64,000 bases of DNA from Porphyra umbilicalis (taxonomy: Eukaryota > Rhodophyta > Bangiophyceae > Bangiales > Bangiaceae): contig KV919054.1 of the NCBI GenBank assembly GCA_002049455.2, positions 34,860 through 98,859 of the forward strand, given 5' to 3'. Made by a program: the position numbers and the translations under genes. The notes below the pieces were generated by a model. The model saw only the letters and a list, made by a program, of their open reading frames with translations, was not told the DNA's origin and did not search any database. Positions 10,205 to 20,005 of this stretch are shown piece by piece; within the stretch, counting starts at the first letter, position 1, and every line of letters starts with the position of its first letter.

Positions 10205-11851
10205 ATGTCTACTGGTGGTACCAGCGGCACTCGGCGAGCCAGATACGGCAAGTTGCCAGCTGGCTACCGGCCGCCGGGCGGGGGACAAGGCACTCCTGCC
10301 GCTTCCGACGCCCCAACGGACGGTGCTCCTACTCCTCCCATCCCTGCGGATCAAGCCGCCTCTGGGCAGATGCAGGTGGTGGAGAGCCTGAAGGCGGCCG
10401 TTGAAGCACTTCAGGGACGCCTAACGGCCCAAGAACAGACTAACGAGTCTCTGGCGCGAGCCAACGACATGTTGGTCGTCGACGTCGAGGCCCTGCGCAA
10501 GGTCGTCTCCAACGAGGAGGAACGCCGTGTTGCTAAGTCTCGCCGCCAGGCGGGCGAAAAGACCAAGAATGTCAAGAAGACAAGCAAGGTGACTAAAGAC
10601 AAGTCCGTCCGCAAGGACGATCCGGCTTACGCCGCGCCTTCATCATCTTCCGATGATTCTGCATCTGGGTCAAGCCCGACGTCGTCAGACGACGACAACT
10701 CCAACGCGACGGACACGTCCTCTTCGGACGATGGCCACGGGCCTCCAGGCCCGCCGTCGCCCCCAAGTGGGTCCTCACCGAGCGACAGCTCGAGCGAGTC
10801 GGACGCGGCCGCGCGCAAGCGCCCCGCGACCGCCACCAAACGGAAGGAGCGACTTGAAAAAGCCGATAGGATCAAAGTGATCCGCCCGGCTAATAGCCGC
10901 TTCAAGACACTCCTCGACTACAAAACGTACTTCATGATCCGCTGTCAACTGACGTATACGCCTAAGGAGGCACAAAGGTCGCATCGTCTCAACAAACGTT
11001 TAGACGGAGCGTTCCATGGGCAACAGCCATTCACGGGAGCCCTGCCCCTTGGTATCTTTACGTTCTTAGCGACCTTTCGCCGCGCGTGCGACGCGGCTGG
11101 GCTGACGCACGGTCAAGCCCTTCCGCTCATGGTATTTCGACTAGCCGGCAATGCCAAGATGGCCTTCTCCGGCGCTCTTAACAGCAGCCTCGGACGAAAG
11201 CGTTATGCCATCCGTACATACGGAGATGCCGTCAACTGGCTTCTTTCGAAGTATGCGACACACGCGCCTATGGTTAACGCCTACGAAGACCTCACTACGA
11301 TGAAGCAAAACGACAATGAGGCGCCCACAGCCTTTGGTCATCGCCTGGAAACGCAATGCGATCTTCTGCACGGTTTGTTCAACATCCAAGACGTTAAGGA
11401 CGTCTTCATCACCGGTCTTTCGGACCTTGTGCAAGCGCACGTGCGGGTCTTGAATGACCAATTCCCGGATCGGACTCTTTCCGAGACTGTTGCTACCGCC
11501 CAGATGTACTGGGACGGCACCAACAAGCTGCGCTTGCAGCTCAAGATGACCCGCCCAACGGCAATCAAAGTCGCTTACGCGGCACAGGACCAGCGGACGA
11601 CGACGGAGCGACCGTTCACACCTGTTCGCACCCCGCCGGCCCCGCGGGCCACCGTCCCTCAAGAAAATCGGGCTGACATCTGTTACAATTGGAACAAGCC
11701 GGGGCACTTCGCCGCACAGTGTGCCGAACCATATCGCCCTCGCCAGCGTCGCCAACCGCCTATCGGCGTTCATGCCCTTGCCGACGGTAGCGTCGAAGTA
11801 GACGAGATCGAACATCCGGCCGACGCCGTGGACGACTCGAAAAACGCCTAG
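10205..11851 (+). CDS. gag: Retrotransposon Gag with altered zinc knuckle
   Basis: 549 residues from the first ATG after the 5' LTR. In order: a disordered N-terminus; a coiled-coil-like stretch (about 60-115); a Ser/Asp-rich acidic tract (about 140-200); a basic segment; a Gag capsid-like domain (about 230-450, with YFMIRCQLTYTP and FIRTL-type helices); and a C-terminal zinc knuckle. The knuckle reads CYNWNKPGHFAAQC. The CCHC pattern needs Cys where Trp (TGG, 11690-11692) is found, so metal binding should be impaired. The ORF is otherwise uninterrupted. It overlaps the open pol frame by 61 nt in the -1 frame. Confidence 0.85.
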   Translation: MSTGGTSGTRRARYGKLPAGYRPPGGGQGTPAASDAPTDGAPTPPIPADQAASGQMQVVESLKAAVEALQGRLTAQEQTNESLARANDMLVVDVEALRKVVSNEEERRVAKSRRQAGEKTKNVKKTSKVTKDKSVRKDDPAYAAPSSSSDDSASGSSPTSSDDDNSNATDTSSSDDGHGPPGPPSPPSGSSPSDSSSESDAAARKRPATATKRKERLEKADRIKVIRPANSRFKTLLDYKTYFMIRCQLTYTPKEAQRSHRLNKRLDGAFHGQQPFTGALPLGIFTFLATFRRACDAAGLTHGQALPLMVFRLAGNAKMAFSGALNSSLGRKRYAIRTYGDAVNWLLSKYATHAPMVNAYEDLTTMKQNDNEAPTAFGHRLETQCDLLHGLFNIQDVKDVFITGLSDLVQAHVRVLNDQFPDRTLSETVATAQMYWDGTNKLRLQLKMTRPTAIKVAYAAQDQRTTTERPFTPVRTPPAPRATVPQENRADICYNWNKPGHFAAQCAEPYRPRQRRQPPIGVHALADGSVEVDEIEHPADAVDDSKNA

Positions 11852-13980
11852 GCCGGGTGCCCGTCTTGGGGTTGCCCGGCGGAACGCGAAAGCGTACGGT
11901 AACAAGATTGTTGTGCCGTGCCTTACGGCACTTCGAGATCGCCGCCACGCTTGGCCCGTGCATGCGTGTGATGCGGAGCTGCCGCCCTGTACTTGACACG
12001 GGCGCCGGGGTGAACATAGTGCGAACTAGTGTTCTCCCTGCGAACTGGATGGCTTACGCCGAGGAGTTGACCACGCTTTCGCGCATCCGAGATGCGAACA
12101 ACAATCGTCTCGTTACGAAGTATGCCATACATTCGTATGTATACACCGGAGGTGTACGTCTATTTGACGGATTCCTCGTTTCCGACAACTTGTCAGTCCC
12201 GTGCATCCTTGGCACCGAGTTCATTGAACAAAACATTGAGGCGATCTTGCCGTGTTTGCGTAAGATCGTCTGGCAGGAACACGTGCGCTGCACGGAGGAG
12301 CTTCCTTGGCCAATGCCGATCTTGGCTTGTCTTAATGACAGTGCCTGGGATCGCCATTGGCAAGACAAACCCGCAAGGGTGAGAGCCTGTAAACAGGTAC
12401 GTGTCGACGGACGACAAGAGGAGTGGATCATGGCCACATGTGACACCCCTGGTATGGTTACCATCACACCGAACGCTCGGTTATGCCGACACAAGTCAAT
12501 GGCGGTCGCCCGCGGCCTGGCCATCGTCAAGCCCGACGAACGCTTCTTAGTCAAGTTATGCAACTTTGGCAAAGACCAAGTCATTGTTCGCAAGAACTCA
12601 ACCTTGGGGTTTGCAGAACCCTACCAAGGGCCGATGTTGTCCGCCGACTTGGATGACAACAATCCAAAAGATGGAACCGATACTTCATCGGACGACGCGA
12701 TTCGTGACCCACTCGAGGACCTCCACCTCAGTGAGGCCCCCGAGTACCTGCACAAGCAGATTCGAGACATGTTCAAGACGCATTCGTCGATGTGGGATGG
12801 AACCCTTGGCGTCATCCGTGCTACGCAGCATGACATCGTCACTCCTCCAGACGCTCTGCCCATACGGGCTCAACCCTACCGGACCGGGCCGTTCAAATGG
12901 CAAATCATCGCTGATCAGATCAGCAAGATGTTGAAGCTCAACGTCATTGCCCCTAGACATAGTGCTTGGGCAAGTCCCGTAGTAATTGTACCAAAGAAGA
13001 ACGGCAAAGCCCGATTCTGTGTCGACTATCGTCGGTTAAACTACATCACCAAGAAGGATGCTTATCCCTTACCTCGGATGGAGGACTGCCTCGACTCCTT
13101 GGGAGATACCCAGGTGTTCACGTCTCTCAACTGCACCGCGGAGTACTGGCAAGTGCCCTTACGCAAGAAAGACCAAGAGAAGACGGCGTTCACAATGCAT
13201 TGTGGTATATACCACTGGTTATCAATGCCTTTCGGCTTGACGAACGCGCCCGCTACCTTTCAGCGCGCGTTGGATATTATCCTCTCGGGCTTGAAGTGGC
13301 AGATATGCCTTGTCTACTTAGACGATGTCATCATCTTCTCCGCAAACGCGAAACAACACGTCAGAGACGTTGATACGGTTCTGCACCGTCTGCGCGAAGC
13401 CGGGGTTACCCGAAACTTGAAAAAGTGCACATGGTTCTCGGACGGAATCGAGTACCTCGGACACATTGTCCGCCCCGGGCAACTGCACGTGCATAACAAG
13501 AACGTGGATGCTCTGAAGCACGCCAATTTCCCAACGACAAAGACAAAGCTGAAAAGCTTCTTGGGCATGTGCAACATCTATCGACGTTTCGTCAAGGACT
13601 TTGTCAAACGAGCGAAGCCCCTGAACGCCTTGACTAGGGCCGAGATCCCACCGAATCTATCATCACCGACGGAAGTGGCCATCGCCGCCTTCGAGGACCT
13701 TCGCAACGCACTGTTGTGCCCACCGGTACTTGCCTTCCCAAAGGCCAATCGGAAACTCGTCGTTGACGTTGACGCATGCGCCGACCAAGTTGGGTGTACC
13801 CTCCTCCAGGAGGAACCGGGCGACCTGCTTCATTCTGTCGGATATTGGAGCCGAGGACTTACTGCTGCATAGAAAAACTACTCCACAACGGAGCGCGAAT
13901 GCCTCGGCGTCGTGTGGGCTGTCCTCAAGTTAGGGCACTTCCTCGATGGGCAACGGTTCTGTAGTACAATGAATCGCGAT
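11791..13980 (+). pseudogene. pol: Retrotransposon Pol: protease, reverse transcriptase, partial RNase H
   Basis: The pol frame is open from 11791 to a TAG at 13870-13872. The frame then continues recognisably (NYSTTERECLGVVWAVLKL) to about 13980. Protease has LDTGAGVNIV. RT has FCVDYRRLNYITKKDAYPLP, PFGLTNAPATFQ and YLDDVIIFS. The first catalytic Asp, expected in F..LDL...YWQ, is Asn here (SLNC, codon AAC at 13129-13131), which should abolish polymerisation. RNase H begins with LVVDVDACADQVGCTLLQ and is cut by the stop. No intact integrase follows. The start is probably reached by a -1 frameshift near the gag stop rather than by its own ATG. Confidence 0.88.
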
Positions 13981-14683
13981 CACCTCGGAGAGGAGGGAAG
14001 TACCGGCCGTCCTAGCCGCTCGTGCGTCACCCGCTATGGGACTCGAGGTCCAGGAAGTCAGGCCGACCGAAAAGCCAAGACAAACAGGCACGGTTTACTT
14101 GCCGGCGACGACGGTGCCTCCCACCGTCGTCGCCCTTCGTCCTTAAAGGGCGGAAACCGCTGCGCGGGGCCCGGGGCCACTAGTTGGCCCGGTCCCGCGC
14201 TGCCAAATACCTACGATGCAGATAATTCCCTCCAATGCATAACACTACCCAATCTGGATTGACACGCCCCGCTGTCAGCACCGGACAATCGGACGAGCTC
14301 ACCCAGACACGTGCGCCGCAGGCGCTCACACGCCGCAGTGGCACGCCACAAAGGCGACACACCACCGACCACCCGGCTTCCGAGCACCAGCGCCCACAGC
14401 CACGAGTACAACGCCTCTGGCGTAGTACTACATCTCCCCCATCTGAGACTGCGGCGTCCTCGCCGCACGACGGAGACCGTCGACAGCGCATCGACGCGCA
14501 AGACAGGGGAACAGGAGAACCGCCGAAGTCGGGGTGGCCTCCGAGATCCCCCCAGCCCAGAAGGGAAGGCCATGCCGTCACGAGCCCGACCCGGCCAACG
14601 GCATCCGAAACCAACAACAGGAAGGCCCCCGGCGAGATAGGTGAACATCGCCCACCCACGGCGACGGGGGCACACGAAGACGC

Positions 14684-15353
14684 GCGTCGCGCGCCGTCGG
14701 CAAGACGGCCGCTGATTGGGCCGCGCTTGATCCGGCGCCGCCGCCGCAGAGGACCGAAAATCTTGCAACGGCGCCGCCGCGCCCCAGCGCCGCGCCGGCG
14801 GAAGCACCCCGTCGTTGCCGCCGCCGCCGCCGCCCGCCAGGGGCGGCGCGCTCCCACGCCGAGGGCGTTGCTGCCCCCGACTTCCCCCTACGCCAGGGGG
14901 GAAGCGTGCCTCGCGGAGCCCGCACCGCCGTCGTCGCACCGCGAATCGGACGACGGGAAGACCTCCCCCCGTCGGCGTCACCGCGCCCGCCGACGACGAC
15001 GGGGGCAGACGAAGACGTGCGTCGCGCGCCGTCGGCAAGACGGCGGCTAATTGGGCCGCGCTTGATCCGGCGGCGCCGCCGCAGAGGACCGAAAATCTTG
15101 CAACGGCGCCGCCGCGCCCCAGCGCCGCGCCGGCGGAAGCACCCCGTCGTTGCCGCCGCCGCCGCCGCCCGCCAGGGGCGGCGCGCCCCCACGCCGAGGG
15201 CGTTGCTGCCCCCGACTTCCCCCTACGCCACGGGGGAAGCGTGCCTCGCGGAGCCCGCGCCTCCGTCGTCGCACCGCGAATCGGACGACGGGAAGACCTC
15301 CCCCCGTCGGCGTCACCGCGCCCGCCGACGACGACGAAGGGGGCAGACGAAGA
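14684..15353. repeat. Tandem duplication of a 335-bp unit inside the retrotransposon
   Basis: The segment starting GCGTCGCGCGCCGTCGGC at 14684 repeats at 15019 with only scattered substitutions; a third partial start is visible near 15350. The unit is GC-rich and leaves long ORFs in several frames on both strands, which I regard as compositional. It lies where the pol 3' end and integrase should be. Confidence 0.8.
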
Positions 15354-15509
15354 CGCGCCGCGCGCACCCGCCGCGAGGGTGTCGCCTCTTTCTTGAGGGC
15401 GCGGTCCTGCGCCGCTGGGTCGACCGTGGTTTCACCACATCTGGCCGCGTCGACGCCGGCCCGACTCAGTCTCCGTCCCACGGCGCAGGGCGGACGAATC
15501 GAGTGTGTC

Positions 15510-16310
15510 GACGACCGTCATGGGCGTCGCCCCCCGTCCCCTTCGCATTGTTCCCGACCGTCGCGGCATTGCCGCCGCGAGCATGCATCGCTCCGAGCTG
15601 GCCCTCCCCCTCCGGGGCGGGGCGCTGGTCACCCATCAGCGCCCGCCCCAGAGGGACGGCTCGTTGCTACGCGTGCCGGCGGTGCCGGATCCATCGGCTC
15701 GATCTCGGGTTGGGGGAAGGCGACGGCGACGCCGATGTCCGCCCGCCGCGCCGCCAAATCCGATCGCGTCGACAACGTCCTGGATCGGTCGCCGTCAGCG
15801 ACTCAGTCGTCGACGCCGCAACCGCAACGCCGCCGTCGTCGAGGACCGTCCGTCCCCGGGGATGCCCCGCGCTGCCAACGCGTGTCCATCCCCTTCAGGG
15901 GCGTCACCCGTCGCCGTGCCCGTGCCCGCGCCGTCGTCCCCACGACCACGGGACGAACGGGCCGCGTGCGCCGACGCCCGGCACGGGCGTCGCCCCTCCC
16001 CCTCCTCAAAGGAGCCGACCGTGGCGGCTTTGCCGCCGCGAGCATGCATCGCTCCGAGCCGGCCCTCCCCCTCCGGGGCGGGGCGCTGGTCACGAATCAG
16101 CGCCCGCCCCAGAGGGACGGCTCGTTGCTACGTGTGCCGGCGGTGCCGGATCTGTCGGCTCGATCTTGGGTCGGGGCAAGAGGACTGCGACGCAGATGTC
16201 CGCCCGTCGCGCCGCCGAATGCGATCGCGTCGACGACGCCCTTGATCGGTCGCTGTCAACGACTCAGTCGTCGATGCCGCCGACGCGCCGTCATTGCCGT
16301 CGGTTTTGAG
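15510..16310. repeat. Second tandem duplication, unit about 461 bp
   Basis: GCCGCCGCGAGCATGCATCG at 15571 recurs at 16032, with similarity extending about 60 bp upstream and about 270 bp downstream. Divergence is greater than in the 335-bp repeat. No recognised coding content. Confidence 0.75.
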
Positions 16311-16429
16311 GTTCCCGACGGCTCGTCGTCGTTATCGCCAGTTCCGCAACAGTCGGCAAGACGAGTTGGCTGCCGCCTCGAAGGTCTCGGTACCACTCAC
16401 GGGAAACAACAAGGCGTTGGTGTATACCA

Positions 16430-16830
16430 AACGGTGGAAGGGGTGCAAGGGCACCTGGTACTGGATGACATCGTTGCAAAACGACATGTCCTCGTATATT
16501 CGGCGCTGTGGCCCCTGGTTCCCAACGAACGGGTCCCCATGGACTTCGGCCACGCGGTCACCCGCATGGGTAGGTGCGCCGCGCTCGACCAACACGTCGA
16601 CGAAGCCCGACAGGGCCTCGTAGCGCCCGTGAAGACGCCGAGTGTGCGCGCGAGCGCGGTTATGGATGCAACTTTCATGCAGACCATGGTCAGCAATGAC
16701 CGGGACCCCGGCGAACACCTCGGTTGGGCCCACGCGGGCTTAGAACATGCCGCTAGGCCTAAACTGACGAAGCACCTCCTGGTCGGTGGACCGCTCCACG
16801 TCGGGTTCGTCACCCCCCGCGGCGTGAGGC
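16430..16830 (+). pseudogene. Possible decayed integrase segment of pol
   Basis: Across shifting frames there are traces of the expected order: W-M-x5-DM-SYIRRC (zinc-domain-like) near 16460-16510, VPMDF near 16535, and MVSNDRDP near 16690, comparable to the SMDF and VSDRDP motifs of gypsy integrases. There are frameshifts and stops between them and no DDE set can be drawn. It could be coincidence in GC-rich DNA. Confidence 0.25.
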
Positions 16831-17019
16831 ACGGGCGCCTCGCCGTTGGCGTGGCCGCCGTCAACCGCCATCGCGGCCTGGTCAGCCATGCTGGTACTTG
16901 GGTGCGAACCCTTCCTCCTCCCGTACGTAGCCGCAAGGCAAATCGTCCGCGCCGCCGGCAGTTACCGCCGAGCCGCCAGGAAACCCGCACGCGCCGCAAG
17001 GAGGACCACCCGAGTCACC

Positions 17020-17590
17020 GGCCTTGCCGGCCTTGCCGCCGCCGCCGGCCTTGCCGGCCTTGCCGCCGCCGCCGGGCTTGCCGCCCTTGCCGCCGCAGCC
17101 GGGCTTGCCGCCCTCGCCGCCGCCACCGGCCTTGCCGCCCTTGCCGACTTGCCGCCCTTGCCGCCGGGTGCGCCGCCCCCCCCCCCCCCCCAAGGCAAAC
17201 CCACACTCACCGGGTCCGTAACCTCGCGGTTTGCCACCTCGCGGTAGCGCACCTCCACTCAAGCAATGCCGTTGGGCCTCAACCTGTGCACGAGCACGAA
17301 GACACGGGATGGTCCCGTGCCGACAAACCCGGACCCGCGTCCCGGCTTTCGCCTAGTCGCCGGGGTAGTCAAACCCCGAAGAGGTAGGCGCCACCCGGCA
17401 ACGACGACGGCCACCCAGCACGCGCTGCAGATCGCATACGACCCGGTGGTAACCGGTCTCAGGGTACGTACCCCCCCCCCCACTCTCGGCAACACGGACC
17501 CGCGTCCCGGCTTTCGCCTTGTCGCCGGGGTAGTCAAACCCCGACGAAGTAGGCGCCACTCGGCACCGACGACGGTCGCCCCAGCACGTG
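17020..17590. repeat. CCGCC-rich tract and a 166-bp-spaced direct repeat upstream of the 3' LTR
   Basis: 17025-17185 is a near-pure run of CCTTGCCGCC-type words. At 17331 and again at 17497 an 82-bp block beginning GGACCCGCGTCCCGGCTTTC recurs with about six substitutions. Neither resembles coding sequence. Confidence 0.7.
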
Positions 17591-17950
17591 CTGCACGACG
17601 CACCCACACACCGACGGGTCTTACTCCCCACGCTCGTCACCCGGCACCCGGCCGCCTGGCCCCCACTCCGACGCATTACCGCCTTCGCGGGCGCGCGTAG
17701 GCGTAAGCATCTATCTGACCAGCAGCACAAGCTGCTCGCCACACACGCACGCGCGTGCGTGGCCGGACGGTCGCGACCGGCCACGGCCAAACCGCCACCT
17801 CCCCCAATCCGGACTGGGCGGCGCGCCCCCCACGACTCCCGCCGCCTGGGCGGTTATGCCCGCGCGGGCCCGTAAGAGGCCGCGATCGCCCAATCGGGTT
17901 TCACCATCCTCGGATCTCACCGGGACGGTTCGAATCTCGCGTTGGAGGTA

Positions 17951-18344
17951 TGTAGCATATCTCTGCTCCCAATTGGCAATTGGCCACAAGTAGCCTCCTT
18001 GACGGGCCAAAGCCCATGTATTGCGGGAATTGGCCTGTGGCACGCCCCTTGGGGGGCTACTTACGATTGTGCATTTTTTATTGGTTGTTTGCTTGCCTGT
18101 CTTATCTGTGTGCCGGCACTCATTACGATCGCTTGTGAGCGGACGGTCGATCGACCAGTGCCCTCATTTATTTTAAATCACCAGGGGTCCGGGGTCGCCA
18201 TCCTGGGCACCACCCGGCTCCCCATCGGACGCCCTTCATCAAAAGGTCTTTCTTCCTCGCCGCGACGGCGATAGAACTCGCTTTATTGCTTTGCTACGGT
18301 CGGTCTCAGTACACTGGTAATTGCACCAACGTTATTAATACCAC
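17951..18344 (+). repeat. 3' LTR
   Basis: Copy of the 5' LTR, 394 bp, starting TGTAGCATATCTCTGC and ending AATACCAC. The preceding bases GTTGGAGGTA form only a weak polypurine tract. Confidence 0.9.
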
Positions 18345-18818
18345 TTCCAGGGCTTTTTGCAGATTACCCGTTCGTCCCAAAACGCAAAAGCAAACGTGCT
18401 CTTGACGACAGTTTTGGGTCCGCTGCGCAGGCCCTCGTACCATGGACACACAAGGACCCGGATTCTGAGGAGGCTTCCTGTCCAACCGTTAACACATAAT
18501 AGTTAACGACTGGCTGTTGTCGCTTCCCAAGATGCGCTCAGAGCCAACAGTTCACTCAAGTGAGTTAACGACTGGCCACGAAGAGCCCGTTTTGCAGCCC
18601 AATAATCCAGATTGAAGCGTCACTCAGAATGTTTTCCAACGTTCGAAGGCCGTATCCGGCTCCGACTATTCCTCAGATGATGGCATGTCTGGCCAAAATA
18701 AATGATAATATCAGCTTTCTTTGATTAATTCTTGTGACTTCTTCATTTTTCTCATCATTTTCTCTGTTCAACATTGCCTTGATTCCATTTCTTTTGCGCA
18801 GGATCGCAGCCAACGATA
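18345..18818. other. Spacer
   Basis: No gene. The word GTTAACGACTGGC occurs twice (about 18501 and 18573). Otherwise this is unremarkable AT-richer sequence up to the TA before the next MITE. Confidence 0.3.
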
Positions 18819-19247
18819 TTGCTGATCCCCCAATTTTGTCCTCATCGCCAGAAAACGGGAGTGCAACAGCAATGCAGGGACGTTTGTGATTGACCAAGAG
18901 GAGCAACAGCAGTGCATGTCGGGTCCCATCTCTACAGAATGTGCCCGTACGGCCCGAAAACGCACAATCGGCGCACTCGTTTTTCTGAGATTATCTCAGA
19001 ATCCTGAAGAAAATCTCGATAACTCAAGGCTCTGGGCTACTTTACCACATGAGACGACTGAGAAAGGAAGAATATCTCAAGAAAACGGAGAATCTCGATT
19101 CTGCACGGACCTAGCGGTTGGAGAGCCAATGGCGCGTCGAAGATACGCACTCAGCAGCTGTTTGGTGCTGTTCTAGACCAATGGTTGGCCTGTTTTACAA
19201 AGCAGTCCCGGCCTTGGCCGATGAGGACAAAATTGGAGGATCAGCAA
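18819..19247. mobile_element. MITE, TTGCTGATCC family, copy 1
   Basis: 429 bp. Its ends are TTGCTGATCCCCCAATT plus TTGTCCTCATCG and the near-perfect inverse. Both sides are bordered by TA (18817-18818 and 19248-19249), a Tc1/mariner-type duplication. Internal sequence is shared with 61526-61966, including TACAGAATGTGCCCGTACGG and CTCAGCAGCTGTTT. No transposase ORF. Confidence 0.85.
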
Positions 19248-19662
19248 TAAGTACTGACGTTGACCTTTGCCCGTGGCCATCGACGTCACCTGTACCAGGC
19301 CGCCACCGCCTTCTTGAAAATGACATCCAGGGGGGGGAACGCGATACTCTGGTTTCGACGGCCGTCTTCTCTACCACGACCATTATCGGCGTATTGGTTA
19401 GTAAAATCCTTGGCATGCACGCAAACGGAGCAAGAATGTGCATGCACAGCCTCATAGAGGCCATCTTACCAATGTTGTGTAAAGCATATCACGTGTCCGC
19501 GCCGGTCGGGCGGGGCAAGCTGCTATTGGCGGCGCTGCTGTCGGCTGTGACGCACACCTATTTAAAACGGCTCAAAGCGGACTTCTGGGTTTCCAGCCGT
19601 TGATTGGTCAGATCACAACTCCAGGGACGTGTCTCCGACTTCGACTGGGAGGCAGGTCATTT

Positions 19663-20001
19663 GTGGCGCTTTATTTTAGAATTCTCATCTTATGAGGCTT
19701 GACGAGTTTGCAAGATGAGACAAAAAGCTTATGCTCTTTGACGTGTGTTTTCCGATGGTGCTCCCTAAGATCTTCATGCTTCCCTCCTTGCCACGTAGCG
19801 TTCGTATCTGTCCAAGAACAAATGTCAGGTACGTTTGACCAGTACGGAGAGCCTTGAACGAATTCGCTCTCTGAGGGGCAGTCCGCATGGATTGGTATGC
19901 TACTTCTGAACCAAGCGGCCTGGAGGCCTCGACCTTTGAATGCCTCTAGCTCCGTTCGGCTTTGCACAAAAATAACTGAGAATTCTAAAGTAAAGCGCCA
20001 C
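19663..20001. mobile_element. MITE, GTGGCGC family (4-bp TSD)
   Basis: 339 bp with inverted ends GTGGCGCTTTA[TC]TTTAG continuing AATTCTCA. It is flanked by the 4-bp direct repeat ATTT (19659-19662 and 20002-20005). The same termini occur on the larger element at 47110-48804. It sits directly beside the left end of the transposon at 20006-23842 and appears to have inserted at or near that end. Confidence 0.85.
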
Positions 20002-20005
20002 ATTT

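Larger units (their letters stand above)
9579..18344 (+). mobile_element. Ty3/gypsy-type LTR retrotransposon, defective
   Basis: Two direct LTRs of about 395 bp enclose gag and pol ORFs in that order. Protease, RT and RNase H are recognisable. The expected integrase region is replaced by tandem repeats with only a possible trace at about 16430-16800. LTRs differ at a small number of positions by eye, suggesting a fairly recent insertion. No convincing target duplication was found (left flank CCCAG, right flank TTCCA), and no tRNA primer site could be assigned with confidence downstream of the 5' LTR. Confidence 0.9.

Noticed and set aside
10411..11905. Minus-strand ORFs under gag (for example 11141-11905)
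   Set aside because: Shadows of the gag frame; the plus-strand protein has a Gag layout and zinc-knuckle motif.
17900..17950. tRNA-like B-box (GGTTCGAATC) just before the 3' LTR
   Set aside because: The flanking bases do not form a T-stem or acceptor stem, and no A-box or anticodon arm is at the right distance.
9574..18350. 5-bp target duplication for the LTR retrotransposon
   Set aside because: Left flank CCCAG and right flank TTCCA do not match in any alignment of the LTR ends that I tried.
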